This document shows positions 23,075 to 35,060 of a stretch of 64,000 nt of DNA, piece by piece. Under the pieces are notes generated by a model that did no database searches, was not told the DNA's origin, and saw only the letters and a program-made list of their open reading frames with translations. The stretch lies in the NCBI RefSeq assembly GCF_029784135.1, contig NC_073746.1, positions 149,495,056 to 149,559,055 of the forward strand. The letters run 5' to 3'. Source of the stretch: Toxorhynchites rutilus septentrionalis. Taxonomy: Eukaryota > Arthropoda > Insecta > Diptera > Culicidae. The stretch's first letter is position 1. The number at the start of each line of letters is the position of its first letter. Position numbers and translations under genes: made by a program.

Positions 23075-23625
23075 AGCCTTGGGGGAATCGGCATTGCAAA
23101 TACATGAAAGTAGGGGGACTTTTGTTCTTATCGAAAAAAGTTCCCTAACACAGACTTTAAAACCAAGCAGTGAAATCGGCATTGCAAACACACGAAAGAG
23201 CCTAGAGGCGAGTGAACTGAAAAGTTTAAACCCTCTTAAAGCCAAAAAGAAGAAGAAGAACACACGAAAGTAGGGGGAGCTTTTGTTCCCACCAAAATGT
23301 GTTCCCCAATAGAGATTTCTAAACCAAGGTGCCTGGAGAAACCGGTATTTCAAATTCATGCAAGTCGGGGGTATTTTTGTTCCGACTGGAATGTGTTTCC
23401 CTAACACAGACTTCTAATCCATGGAGCGTGGGGAAATCGGCATTGCGAATTCATACAAATCGGGGGTATTTTTGTTCCGATTGAAATGTGTTTCCCTAAC
23501 ACAGACTTCAAAACCGAGGTTTCTGGGGAAATCGGCTCTGCAAATAAATGCAAACTGCGAGTACTTTTGTCCTCGCTTGCCTTTGTGCAGAGTGGAATAT
23601 GTCTGTCCTAACATGATCTTCTAAA
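23075..23625. repeat. minisatellite, about 90-95 bp unit
   Basis: Five diverged units each contain ATCGGCATTGCAAAT, GTAGGGGG(A/T)...TTTTGTTCC and GTTTCCCTAACACAGACTT. The second unit is interrupted by about 80 bp (23180-23262). Several units are open in the same minus-strand frame, giving a protein-like repeat at 23063-23407, which I regard as a by-product of unit length. Confidence 0.8.
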
Positions 23626-24157
23626 TTTAGGAGCCTGGGAAAATCGTGCCTAGAGTCTGCACGCGAATGAACTTCCCAGTTTCAAGCAAATTCGAGATTC
23701 GAGAAGTATGTACACTTTTGGGATGTAAACTTCAGAGGGAAATGTAAAATAAAATAATCGTTTGATAATTTTTTTTTGTCTTTATTGGAAAGATTTTCAG
23801 CCTTAGGCTGGTTCATCAAACGTTTGATAATTCTTCCGTACATATATTTTGTTCTAGTCATCATACCAAACGTAAAAGGTCCGTCATTAAATTTACTTGT
23901 AACGAAGAACAATCAATCACAATAAATGAATTGACTTTACACGGCATTTGTTCATTTTTTTCACTCACAGAGCAAATATATTGAACTCAATTGAATTTGG
24001 AAACTGTTTCATTCAATCAAGAATTTAATCAATACAAACGATTGATTTCTAAGCTAAGGTAGTTCCACGTCAACCTTGCGGTTATATCATAGATATAACC
24101 CACTCATTTTTTTTTCATTAATTTTTGAAATGATAAAAAATACTTTTCATTTTGCTG

Positions 24158-26020
24158 GCGGGGTAAGAAGGACCACCCGCGGGGTAAAACGGACCATGAC
24201 GGACCACGGGGTAAACGATAAGACGGAGCGATTCTATTTTCAAACAGTTTAATCTAGTAAAAATAACAGGAACAGTTTTCTCTAAGGTACCAAATGTTTA
24301 GGGTTATTCATAAAATACACACAAACTTCTGTAAAGGCCAACCATATTTCACGTGCAGAGTTTTAAAAATATTCGTGAAAAATTTACGAATTTTTCGGAA
24401 TCTATATGGACGATTATCTACGTGGGTCTAAAATCCCTTAAAATCTGTTCACGTGAAGTCTGAATGACCCCGAAGTATGTATTTCTGATTCCGATTCGAT
24501 ATGATGTTTCGTTCAGCCAGCTCGAATGACAGTTCCTTGACATCTTGCATTGTGATGGCGTAGAATCGACTCTACAGCTACAGCAAATGCTCAACCAGTT
24601 CTTGTTCCTGAGTAGTGGTAAAAACTGGATCACCTGGATTCCTAAACTGACTGATGGACATGCCGTTGGCCACTGCCGCTTTAGCCATATTCAACTTATC
24701 CAACGTCCACTGCATCTGCAAAAAAAACTGCAAAAAAATCATGTGCAAATCATATCGAATTCCACTCGCTCTCGCATCTGGGTTGCAAAAAAGCAAAACT
24801 CCAATGGATAGCAGCCTAGTTAACGCAAGCACTGTCAAAGAGCAGTCCAGTTGAATTAGCTCCAGTTAACGAACGACTGCTATATTTATGTATCTTAGGA
24901 AACTCATGTTTCCCAAAACTTAAATGCATTTTCATGCAGTACAATGTACTGTTTTTTTTTATTTTTTTAATAAAACGGTCAAATGTTTCACAAAAAAAAT
25001 ATTTTCCAATGTTTTTACTGGAATTAACACACCTAAAAATTTTTTTTTGTTATGCGCATGAAATGGACATATCTTCTTGAGCGGCACTAACGTTCCCAGT
25101 GGAACTCTTGCCATTTGAACGTAGTATCACTCACGTCATTCTTGTTACTAGTACTTGGCTGAGATTTATATGCCGAATAACAAGCTTTGGATATATTCTG
25201 GCAAGCTCTAGAATACACGTGACCACAGTGCAAGTCGTGGGAAAGTTCTTTAACGAAAAATATCCCGACCAGACGTACCCGAACCCCGGGCATGATAATG
25301 TGTGACACTAACTCTGCCATGGGAGCACAAAAAGACTGGCATATAGTGAGGGTGGAACGGACAGTTCTGTAATATACAAAGCGTAGGAGTTTATCGATCG
25401 AGAGAGGAATAATTTTATTCAACCTGAATATGGTATTATTTCGAACATCCTTTAAATATTGGAAAACAGAATTAATTCTCTTAAAAGTAATATGGAGATT
25501 TTCAGCAGTGCAAACGGTCATATCCTTAACTATTTCGCTTCAGGCTATAGTCAGCTGTTTGGCAGTCCACATTTGGTTGTTTTATGTCCGCTTAGAGACT
25601 GCGTGAGACTTTTCTCAAAAATAGAATAAATAGACTTTTCACTGTCCGTTTTACTATTTTATAAACACATGAACACAAGATCGAATGAATTTACTTTTTG
25701 GTTCATGCCTACCATCGCTTTGATGTTAACTTACATTAGTTAAACGTTAGTCGTTGAACTTCGATGTTAATTGAACCACTCAAAATGCTTCATATCGAAG
25801 CTGCAAAAATTACATCCGCACGTGAATTACCGTATGAATTTCGGTTTATGTTTCGCTTTTCCATTGTTGACCAGTCGTCATTGTCATAGGGCGGTTCCAA
25901 TATTATAGGATAACATGTAGGAAGCATTCTCTTTAACTTAAATATGAAATTCAAAATGTAGCTATACAAATCAATCCTGTGACGATTTTACCCCAACTGT
26001 TCTTCTTACCCGTACATCCC
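24158..26020 (-). mobile_element. pogo/Tigger-like element relic with nested SINE
   Basis: GGGGTAAGAAGGACC at 24159 faces a TTCTTACCC-type end near 26000-26010, as expected of inverted termini. The minus strand at 24838-24578 encodes part of a pogo-type HTH region: L-D-K-L-N-M-A-K-A-A-V-A-N-G-M-S-I-S-Q, then V-F-T-T-T-Q-E-Q-E-L-V-E-H-L-L. Further broken coding runs to about 24420. The family resembles the copy at 3833-4385. A SINE (25080-25328) lies inside. No catalytic domain is seen. Confidence 0.55.
25080..25328 (-). mobile_element. tRNA-derived SINE, family A
   Basis: The minus-strand sequence starts with a degraded tRNA-like head (GTGCTCCCATGGCAGAGTTAG, then a box B-like segment) and continues with the family body (TTGCACTGTGGTCACGTGTATTCTAGAGCTTGCC). 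It matches 27338-27610 and 59480-59685. The head is too diverged to fold as a tRNA. Confidence 0.75.
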
Positions 26021-26255
26021 CTATATTTTATCTCCACGCGTTAATTCACCGCACCGCAAAGAAAATTCGATGTCGCACTTTGTTTCTCTTTTTTGTCGAG
26101 TGTATATCGCATCAGCGCGGAAACACATTTCAATTCCATCTAACCTTTGATAAATTCTATATTAATATATTAATGTTATGAATATTATGAATATTATTTC
26201 GAGTCTATATTCTTTATTTGTTCTTATTTCAGAATATTTCTCATATTATTTTGTT

Positions 26256-26269
26256 CGTAGGACTACGTC
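26256..26269. repeat. GACGTAG-type palindromic motif
   Basis: CGTAGGACTACGTC, followed by TAACC. One of at least eight dispersed copies of the core GTAGNNCTACG in the window (see findings). Confidence 0.5.
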
Positions 26270-26560
26270 TAACCTATCAATTTAGGACTCCATTTTAATA
26301 TTTCGGGTGGAAAATGTGAAAGATTTTGAACGTTAATATCTCTTCATTTAATGGATGGGTTTCGATATCTCCAGCTATGTTTTTGCCTAAGACATGTATA
26401 CTGGGAACAGTAAAACAAGTGAATAATGTAACGAATAAAATAGGTAGGTTTTTACGATTTTACTCACTCATATTCTCTCAAAATGCAACGATTAGCATTA
26501 TTCTATGCAATTCTGACTTCAGCTTACATTATACGGTTTCTTTCTTCGATCTCACCTTGT

Positions 26561-26565
<5 letters not shown>

Positions 26566-26598
<33 letters not shown>
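26566..26598. repeat. (GA)n microsatellite
   Basis: About 13 consecutive AG dinucleotides, then a short imperfect extension. Confidence 0.95.
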
Positions 26599-26770
26599 GT
26601 GAAAATTTGGCTGATCTATCAATTCGAAGCTAGTTACACTCTAGATAGCGTTCAGCTAACACCATGTTTTGAAGCTTGCTGTATGTGTCTGCTGTTTCAC
26701 TCTTGTGATTTGCAAGTCGATCGTCGTTTGTCACATGGCACGTCGTATCGAGAATGACAGAAAGAGAGGT

Positions 26771-26912
26771 TTTTTTTTCTGTATTATAGTGATTTTCAAC
26801 ACTTTTGGCTGGTTCATCACTTTTTACCTTCCAATTTTTGGAAGACTGTCGAGAGTGAGAAATGAACTCGTGACCTTTAGCGTGAGAGGCATGAATGTTA
26901 CCACTACGCCAG
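26771..26912 (-). mobile_element. tRNA-derived SINE, family B
   Basis: On the minus strand the head is TCTGGCGTAGTGGTAACATTC with a box B-like sequence (GAGTTCATTTCTCACTC). The body (AACCAGCCAAAAG, TTGAAAATCACTATAATACAG) ends in an A-rich tail. It is flanked by the direct repeat AAGAGAGGT at 26762-26770 and 26913-26921, the expected target-site duplication. The second copy is at 49429-49598. Confidence 0.82.
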
Positions 26913-27104
26913 AAGAGAGGTATAAATTGGCTGGTCAATCAATTCGAAATTAGTTACATTTCAAATAACGATCAGCTAACACCATATGTTCAGCTGTACC
27001 ATATGTTAATTTGGCCGATTCTATGCCGATTGCTCGCGCGGCGCATTGGAAGCATTCTGTGCATTGGAATATACATTCGTTCAATAGAATATGGGACTGT
27101 GCTA

Positions 27105-27325
27105 ATGAATTATTCTTCTTCTTCAATGTCATTGACGTTTCTAGAGAAACATCACCTTCTCACCGTAGTACTGCTTGCGTCATTCCCATTAGTACTTAGT
27201 TGAGAATTCTATGCAATATTACACGCCTTGGATGTATTCTGAATGGCAAATTCTAGAATACGCATGATCACAATGCAAGTCGAAAGAAATTTATTTGACG
27301 ATAATCACTCAACTACGGGAGCACT
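27105..27325 (-). mobile_element. tRNA-derived SINE, family A, head partly deleted
   Basis: The body matches the adjacent copy (27338-27610), including the ATTCTAGAATACGC..GATCAC core and the CTTCTTCTTC tail at the left. The box B region of the tRNA-like head is missing: the sequence passes from the TTGACGA motif directly to CACTCAACTACGGGAGCAC. Confidence 0.75.
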
Positions 27326-27337
27326 GCGTTAATGGAT

Positions 27338-27610
27338 TCTTCTTCTTCTTCTTCAATGGCACTAACGTTCCTAGAGGAACTTCGCCGTCTCAACGTAGTA
27401 TTACTTGCGTCATTTTTATTAGTACTTAGTTAAGATTTCTATGCCAAATAACACGCCTTGAATGCATTCTGAGTGGCAAGCTCTAGAATACGCGTGATCA
27501 CAGTGCAAGTCGGAGGAAATTTCTTTGACGAAAAATTCCCCCGACCAGAACGGGAATCGAACCCGAACACCCGGCATGTTAGTTATGACGCTAACCACTC
27601 GGCCACGGGT
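27338..27610 (-). mobile_element. tRNA-derived SINE, family A, best-preserved copy
   Basis: The minus-strand head begins ACCCGTGGCCGAGTGGTTAG (box A) and contains GGGTTCGATTCCCG (box B), as in a polymerase III promoter of serine/leucine-tRNA type. The body ends in a (GAA)n tail. Perfect 12-bp flanking duplications GCGTTAATGGAT lie at 27326-27337 and 27611-27622. SINEs are transcribed by RNA polymerase III and moved by LINE enzymes; the partner LINE is not identified. Confidence 0.92.
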
Positions 27611-27622
27611 GCGTTAATGGAT

Positions 27623-30080
27623 GTGTTTGCTAAATCACTAAAATTTTCATGAAGAGTTAATGTTCCCAGTCAACTAATTCCTTTTCCGGTAAATTACCTC
27701 ACGCTCAAGTCACATTATCATTTGAAAACTCGAGCAAATGAAAATAATTCATTATGGCGCTCGGTGTAGTCTCATTGTGTGATATTTCTGTGTCAATTGA
27801 AGATGGTATCTGAGAAAACTTGTCGTCCTTTTAAGATTTTCGAGATCACTATTGCTTAGAAGGGTATCCATCTGTGTCACGCATTTGGGAAACTTTTCTC
27901 TGAGCTTCGTCTGGAATCCGAAATGAATGTCTTATATCAACAATAGTTCGGTGTCTTAACTCTCAATAGTTCAAAAAATCTCGCTCTGGTAGACTTCATA
28001 CCTCAAAAAGTATGTAAAACATATTTCAGAATTGTTCGAAGAATTATGCCTATGAAATGTTTTGCTAAGTTTATCTAATATTATTTAAAGGAAGTATTCG
28101 ATAGTATCCCCCAGAAGTTCTCGCAATGCTATGATGGATTTCTTCAAACTTCATGTTCTGGTATTCCAGGCTTGATTTGGTAACTGTCATAATTTCGGAT
28201 GTTATTTGGAAGTTCGATGAGAGATATTTTTACATATGCTACATTACTGGATATTTCATACCTGTGCTCGTAGTCTCCCATTGCAAACTGACCGTCTCAC
28301 CGAATAACTTCAACTAGGATTATGCAGGAAAGATTCCACCCGTGAAGCGCACTCTGCATATAAACATATTAATTGATCAAATTCATTCACATTTTTCCAT
28401 CGCTCAAATAGTCGCATGTAGATTAACGCAACGAATTCACTCCCTCATCCTCTCCAGTGTAGCAATTACGCGCTTCATGGGTGGACGCCCCCATTAAGGC
28501 ACACTCACGAACAAATTAGAAATTTTATATTAAGAAAAACTAAACAAAAACATGTTAGTTAGAAAATAAATTAATAAAATTATGAGGACATATGCTATAA
28601 GCAAACCGCTATGATTTCAGAAACAAAATGACTTATAAAAGAAGAATATGAAATCTAGTTCAAGACAGACGTATAGAAAAGCAAAACCATGTAAATTAAA
28701 ATAATAGAATAAAGTCGAAACTATAACATAAGATAGAAACCAACACGATTAGGGTAGTAAGAGTGTCACATAGCAGAATTATGTTGTAGATTGTACTATT
28801 TTATTCTGTTCAACGTAATGACTGATTGTGAAGTCCCAAGTATATGAATAATTCCTATAGCCTGAACCAAGCTTATTCAATCGTGATCACAAGATAATTA
28901 GCCACTTGTTCGGGTACCAAAACATGCCGTTCTGTTGGATACAACATAGTGATAAGAGCCTTTCATACAGAAACCCAAAAGCTTTCGATTACATCCTTTA
29001 AACTGAGAGATTAGGAATGCGCTTCGTTGCGGCGAAGCGAAAAGAGATTATTTTTAATTACACACTCACTACTCAGAGTGCATTTAAGAATATTGTGATA
29101 TTTCATCCTGTCTCAAGACATGAACCTGACCCTAACAGAGCACTCGTGCGTAATTTTTCGAACATATTTTCACCTCCCCAACTAGGACCGCAGAAACACT
29201 GAAATACACCGAGTAACAATGAATACGCAACTGACAAGTTCACTCAGGGTGAGACAAGCTGCTTTAAAAAGTCTTTGTTATGCTTATAAATATATATTGC
29301 TGAAAATAGAGAGAGAGACGATGACAAAGCTCTGTAATTCACAAAACGAATGAACAAGTGTTTACACAGGCAAAACACAGAAACCCGAGGGTATTAAATT
29401 ATATGTCGATAAGTATTGAAACTGGTGTTTACACAAAAAGAAGCAATTGAAAACAAACTGTTGAAAGTCTTTAATATTTGTCAAGTATTACAGATAGGTA
29501 TGATTTCTTACACCACGCTTGCGTTTAGTTAACAGTATAAGGCATTCGTCACTAACGAAGGATAACACGAAACAAAACCAACTATTTATGACTACAATAC
29601 ATTTCTCTGTACTATGATTATCATTGCAATTACGATTATATATATATATATATAAATAATAGGAACAATATTAGTTAAACAAAAATCTAAAAATTATTGA
29701 ATCGAAAAGGAAACTGAATAAAATATTTTTTATTTAAAACGAAGTAGTGTGTGTTTAGAATTGGCCACCATATCATTCCTTAGTCAGACCCTACAAGCCC
29801 CTCATGGTCATCAGCTGTTGAAAATCACTTCGATACTAGAACGAAACACTTTATAATATTCAGAATCTATTTTGTAGAAAAGGTGCAATGAAAAAATACT
29901 ATTTTTTTCGGACAAATTGGATTTTTCTATATAATGGAATACGCAGTATCATAATGACAGCAGAGTGTGTTCCAAATTTCAGATCATTTAGTTAACACGA
30001 ACGATGTCAAATTTTCACTAATGTGGGACATACAAACATATATACAAACAAGGCAAGTTCAATGAAACCATTTAAAACAA
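27623..30080. other. unassigned AT-rich DNA
   Basis: No gene or repeat family recognised apart from a short (TA)n run at 29636-29655. The open frame at 29017-29202 has no known domain. Confidence 0.4.
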
Positions 30081-30084
30081 GTAA

Positions 30085-30545
30085 TTGGCTATTTTGTTAC
30101 AGCGGCCATCTTGGATTTGAATTTTCCATAAATAGACGTGATTTACTTGTCAAGCCCCTTCATTTGATACCCATTTTTATGGGGTTTGTTTTGAGAAAAT
30201 ATGTAATCCGTCATTTCGTTTGGATTTGCATTTTTCAAAAATAACTGTGTTCCACTAGTCAATACCCTTCATTTGAGAAAATATGTAGTCCGCCATTTTG
30301 TGGTGGCGGCCATTTTGAATTTGCATTCCTCATGAATAACTGTATTCTACCAGTCAAGCCCTTTCATTTGATACCCATATTGATGGGATTTTGGAAAACC
30401 CCATATTGGTGGGGTTTTGAGAAAATATGTAATCCGCCATTTTGTAGCAGCCGCCATCTTGGATTTTTTAAATCATGAAATACACAGTTTTATAATGACA
30501 TACAGATAAAGGTTTGTTCCAAATTTCAGATCAATCGGTTAACAG
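30085..30545. repeat. degenerate tandem array with GGCGGCCATTTTG motif
   Basis: Three to four units of about 110-130 bp share CTTCATTTGATACCCAT, GAGAAAATATGTAATCCG and GCGGCCATTTTGAATTTGCAT. Unit spacing is irregular because of internal deletions. No ORF of note. Confidence 0.65.
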
Positions 30546-31037
30546 AAAGGTGGTCAAATTTCTATTAACACATATCATATCACATATAATCGATACGAGT
30601 TTGGGTTTGTTGAAAAGCCCCAAGTCTCTAGTTGCTTATACTACCGTAAGGCATTGAAATTATTCAAATTTTTAATGTTTTTCAACGATTTTCCTCAAAG
30701 AGAAATTATGATCATGGTTTGACCACCTTTGATCATGGTTTGTCCAAAAAATGATCATGGTTTGTTCGGTTTTAGAAATCACCATTTTTGAATAAAAACA
30801 TTCGAATTTTCAAATAACGGTTGCATTTATCATTGCTTGATTTTACTGTAATCATATTGATCCGTTCATAATTTACGCTTGTTCAGAATATTGCCTTTTC
30901 TTGGGCATTTTAAAAGTGCTCACCTCAACACACTCAACACAGACAAACTTTATTTATGCTATGCGCGAAGGACACAATAAACAAACTGCGGCGCGCCAAG
31001 CGGTACCAATATTATGTGGACAAAACAACATTAGTAA

Positions 31038-31470
31038 GGGGTAGTGAGGGCAAAGTGGTCACCTGCTTGTTTGGTACTAAAACTATTGACTATAGATGCC
31101 GTATTGATAATCACCTTATGTTTGAAGCATTTACTTCAGTACTTCAGTAGAGCTGTCGCGTGTCAAAATATAAATAAAAATATAAATTGCTCTCTCGATA
31201 GCCATTAGGCCGTAGTTCTGTCCGCATGGTATCTAAGGAATTTCTCGTGAAATTTATTCATTCTTCTCTCGAAGAGGTTCCTTTTGTGGCTTTGACCTTA
31301 GGAAAATATGCCACTCCAACTAAACCAAACCTCATTATGCCGAACGTTATGTGTTTCTTACTACATTTTTGTATGCATGAGAAAATTTAAATTTAAACGT
31401 GAATTAAGGCGGTATGTGGACGCCGGAAATGGGCATATTCCTTAGGGTAACCACTGTGCCCCCACTTCTC
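31038..31470. mobile_element. MITE of the GGGGCAAAGTGGTCA family, copy 1
   Basis: It begins GGGGTAGTGAGGGCAAAGTGG and ends GTAACCACTGTGCCCCCAC, inverted termini with substitutions. The interior matches 57090-57295 and 57480-57630 in order (GATAGCCATTAGGCCGTAG, CACTCCAACTAAACCAA, TTATGTGTTTCTTACTAC). It has no coding potential. Confidence 0.75.
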
Positions 31471-31609
31471 CTAATTGGACAACTCATGATCAGAATTGAG
31501 GTCATAGAAATGCGTTAATTTAATGGTTTAGCTATGTAAATCCGATACAAATGGTATGCAAGCATGATGTTTACAATATTTGTAAGTGTTATAATCCAGG
31601 AAAGGTCTT

Positions 31610-32190
31610 TTTTTTATTAAATCGTTTATTTTTACATGCTCAGATACATAAGTTTAAAGGAGCCAAACTCCCATCTGTATAGTTACAAGTATATATAAAC
31701 ATTTTTCATTTATTCTAGTGTTAATGAAGTAGAGAACCGATTACTCGCGGTTTGCTCGAGTTTAGAAGGGTGACATTTTTTTTCAGGAAAAGGAAGGGAT
31801 ATAAGGATATGTTGACAATGTTCACACTCACATTCGCACTCACATTCATCATACTCAATTCTTAAGCTTATCTTATATCTAATGTGTATTTACATTTCAC
31901 CTAATTCTATTGTTAGAAAGAAGAGATTTGATTTTTCTTTCTCTTTGATTTTTGATCTCTCCAAACCCCAAGATACTTGAATGACATAGCATGAGTGATC
32001 GGTTTACCCAAAAGTTTTGGTTTTGCTGGTCTATGCTTCCTAGAAAAAAACCACCATCAGGAAAGGTCTGAACACGTGTCAAATAATCATCCGGTGATTG
32101 ATTAAAAGTTAGCTCTAATGAGGGGCGCATTGACACCAATAAAAGGTGTATTTCATAATTTATAAACATTTTATAAAACATGCGAATCCG
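31610..32190 (-). mobile_element. possible 3' end of an unidentified retroelement
   Basis: On the minus strand the sequence runs towards a terminal A-rich stretch (AATAAACGATTTAATAAAAAAAA, 31632-31610), the usual 3' end of a retrotransposed sequence. Upstream an open frame (32181-31897) of 94 codons has no domain I recognise. Family unknown. Confidence 0.3.
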
Positions 32191-32195
32191 TAAAA

Positions 32196-32275
32196 TCTAT
32201 AGATACAAAACTGGATTTCTGTCTGTCTGTCTGCCATACAAATGAAACACAAATTTCTGCATTACATTTCTGCAT
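32196..32275 (+). mobile_element. Helitron-like 5' fragment
   Basis: TCTATAGATACAAAACTGG, then TTTCTGTCTGTCTGTCTGCC, then ATACAAATGAAACACAAATTTCTGC corresponds to the left-end motifs of the element at 11587. The initial TC fits a Helitron 5' end. Confidence 0.5.
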
Positions 32276-32744
32276 CAAGGATTCTTTCGGGTTGAAAATT
32301 TTCTTGATATGCCATGAAAGAAACGCGCTCACGTAATGCCTCAATTTGCTCATTTGGTATAATTTAAATGGTTGTGACAAAACCAGTCCGTTTTTTTCTT
32401 ATTACTAGGTATCTTGCTTACTGATTCAGTTTAATGTTATGAAGGAAAATCCTAATATTCAGTTCTTCAAGATAACTCGTCCGTTAAACCTTTATAAAGG
32501 GATTGAGGTGGGATCATCAGTATAAAAAGTAAATAGCGGTTCTCAGATTTTCGTGAAAATTGGTAGTTTTGTTCCTTATCGCAAAATATTAGACCCGTTT
32601 TTGTCTTAGAATCCTCATTTCCTCATCCTCAAATTCAATAGAAAATATTCAAAAATATAGCGCCTTCTATCTTTAACCAAGAGAACTATAAAAAAACCAC
32701 ACACTCAATAATAACTAAAACAAAAATCCAACTCTTTTGCAAAT

Positions 32745-33210
32745 GTAATGTTTTTTCGAAAAAGATAGATAATTGGCTTCAATTTGATATATCGATCATC
32801 TAAATCGGTCCAGTCGTTCTAAAGTTATGAAAAAAAAAAATTTTGGAAAAAGGGGGAAAATTTGATTTTTTTATCCATCGGTTAACTTTGAAAATAAAAA
32901 ACTCAAAACCGAAAGAATCACATCACTGACTTTTGGATATATTATGTAAAAAATCCTCAGCTTCCAAGAAAAAATATGAAAAAAAATTGCGCCCTTAAGC
33001 CATGAAAACAACCAAAAAAAACAAATACAATCGATAATTACGAAAACAAAATCCGAATTTTTGGCAAGCGTACAAAAAAAAGAGTAATTGGCTTCAGTTT
33101 GATACATCGATCACCCAAATCGGTTCAGTAGTTCAAAAGAATTGTTTTTTCATTTTTGGGAAAAAGGTTAAAAAAAATGATTTTTCGGACCACCCTAAAA
33201 TGGAAATGGG
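32745..33210. repeat. diverged direct duplication, about 320 bp apart
   Basis: TTGGCTTCAATTTGATATATCGATCATC...AAATCGGTCCAGTCGTTC (32772-32820) recurs as TTGGCTTCAGTTTGATACATCGATCACC...AAATCGGTTCAGTAGTTC (33089-33135). Surrounding A-rich sequence is also shared. No gene recognised. Confidence 0.55.
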
Positions 33211-33240
33211 GACCCTGATGAAAAAAATAAAAAATGGGTC

Positions 33241-34740
33241 TAATATTTTGCCCCCATTACCCCACAACCCCTAATCAATTCTATAACGTGCTCTCTCATG
33301 AATTTATTCTGGTGTAGAGACTGGCTGACTTCGCCTCGAAAGCACGTCTACCTCTATATTCTCAAAAAAAAACCTCGTTGCCTTGCCACGTTGCCTTCTA
33401 TGAAGTTTTTGGTGGTTTATGGATGCATTTCCCCGCCGAACTAATGTTACTGCTTATTTCAGTTTCGGTTGAATCCAGGTGTTGGTTGTTCGACTCGATT
33501 GCTGTAGACAGTAAATTAGAAAAAATAGCAAGAAAAAGTAGGTCTTTCGAAAAATATATATCTCAATCGGTTTAGATTCATTAGATTCTAGACCGGGCAG
33601 ATTCAGCTGTCGTGTGATTGACTGCAGTGTCAAAACTAGTTTCTCAGCAAGATTTGAGAACTTTAAATATTACCAACGTACATTGTAAAAATATCAGCTT
33701 TTACATCATACTAGACTTCACTTTTCCCACTAAACCACTAACTCCGGAACATAATTTAAGCTTCATTACTAAATACATAAGCTTCCAAGTGTCTAGTCAT
33801 ACTCAACCCAATATTAGTAAATGGGAACGAAGACGCCGGTAATTAACAAAGCTGTTGACGTCAAAATCCATATGGGATGTTACTTTTCCTCCCGCTTCGC
33901 TTTCGACACTCCAAAAAGGCGGATAAAATCAAGTCATTGTCAGCCGTGAATGACAGTTTCTTCGTAGGCGGAACGGATATAATCTATTGACCGAGAAAGA
34001 AAACGTTGTGTATACTCTGTACTTACAAACACTAAATATATATACATATATGAGAACATCCTGTCTCGCGTTGATATCACTCTCGGGAGCGTGGCCAAGA
34101 GCACGCAGCGTAATCCGACTTTCTTCTCGTGCCAACTAAATGTTTACCAGAAATGCCATTAAAATTTGAATTCATAATGACTGCTTATACGCGAAGGTAA
34201 TAACAATAGAATACATTTGCCCTCCGTAGATCCCGTGTTAGTGGAGATGAATGGACCAGTGGTACAGCATATTTATTGGAATAGAACACTTCGCTGCTAT
34301 CTCGATCGAGGCAGCGGGCGGAGCACACAATCTCATGGCATCAGCATCCATCAAATTGGATGGAATCAAGAAGGTTATCAGTAGCATTCACGAGCTGTAG
34401 GGTTGGTCATAAAATAATAATTTAAATGTAATTTTCTTTCAGAAGCATTTTCAAATTTGTAACAATAACTTTGCGAAATAATTGAGAATTCTCATATCTA
34501 CGATCGGTTATTGACACCCCGTTGGACAGTTCGTTTCTCGATTCACGCATCCAATATACCTCCTCCTCCAAATCGCTGCTTAATCCTCCTACAAGCGATT
34601 CCTTTCGGTTGACACTCTCCGACCGTTCCGTTGTCAGAAAATCTGCCCTGTCCCTTTCTGCCCACCTATGCTAAGCCAGTGCGGTTGTGTACTGTAATAA
34701 ATTACACTCGTTTAGGCTCATCATGTGCTAGATTTTCTAA
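33241..34740. other. unassigned DNA
   Basis: I see no repeat or gene here. Open frames at 33378-33575, 33618-33842 and 34631-34930 have no recognised domain; the last overlaps the promoter-like island that follows. Confidence 0.35.
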
Positions 34741-34749
34741 ATTAGAAGA

Positions 34750-35060
34750 TTACCCTCAACTGCGCACGATGAGTGCGATTTGGGTAGAAAAAAAAGTGCA
34801 GCTCAGCACTCTCACTTCGGTCCGGCTAGCAAGGCCATCGCGGTTCGCCAGTGTTATCCAGATCGGAGGACCCCAATTGTTGCTGTGTGTGAGGTTGAGG
34901 TTCAAAGCAGATCGACGGGACTTCAGTTGATCGCCAGCCACGCGCGGAGTTGAACGTCTTAAGCTCGAATCGTCTCGCGGTGTGTTGCGTTGCACGGTTT
35001 GAACTGCCCGGTAATTAGAAGGATTTATCCAAAGGACTGATAGCGGATTTATGGTGGATT
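34750..35060 (+). promoter_or_regulatory. promoter-like GC-richer island, possible upstream first exon
   Basis: This stretch is clearly richer in G, C and CpG than its surroundings. It contains arthropod initiator-like TCAGTT/CCAGTG sequences, notably GACTTCAGTTGATCG at 34920, with a DPE-like GAACG about 28 bp downstream of the initiator adenine, and no obvious TATA box. Candidate splice donors follow (CCG|GTAATT at about 35010; ATGG|GCAAGT-like at about 35092). A non-coding first exon of the nervana gene 9.6 kb downstream is possible but unproven. Confidence 0.3.

Noticed and set aside
23075..23625. CRISPR-like array
   Set aside because: Units are contiguous and diverged without distinct spacers, and the window is eukaryotic.
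25087..25521. 144-codon minus-strand open frame as a gene
   Set aside because: It runs through a SINE and non-conserved flank; no domain.
27540..27612. Possible tRNA gene (box A and box B present)
   Set aside because: The sequence continues into a SINE body shared by four copies, lacks a proper acceptor stem partner and is flanked by a target duplication.
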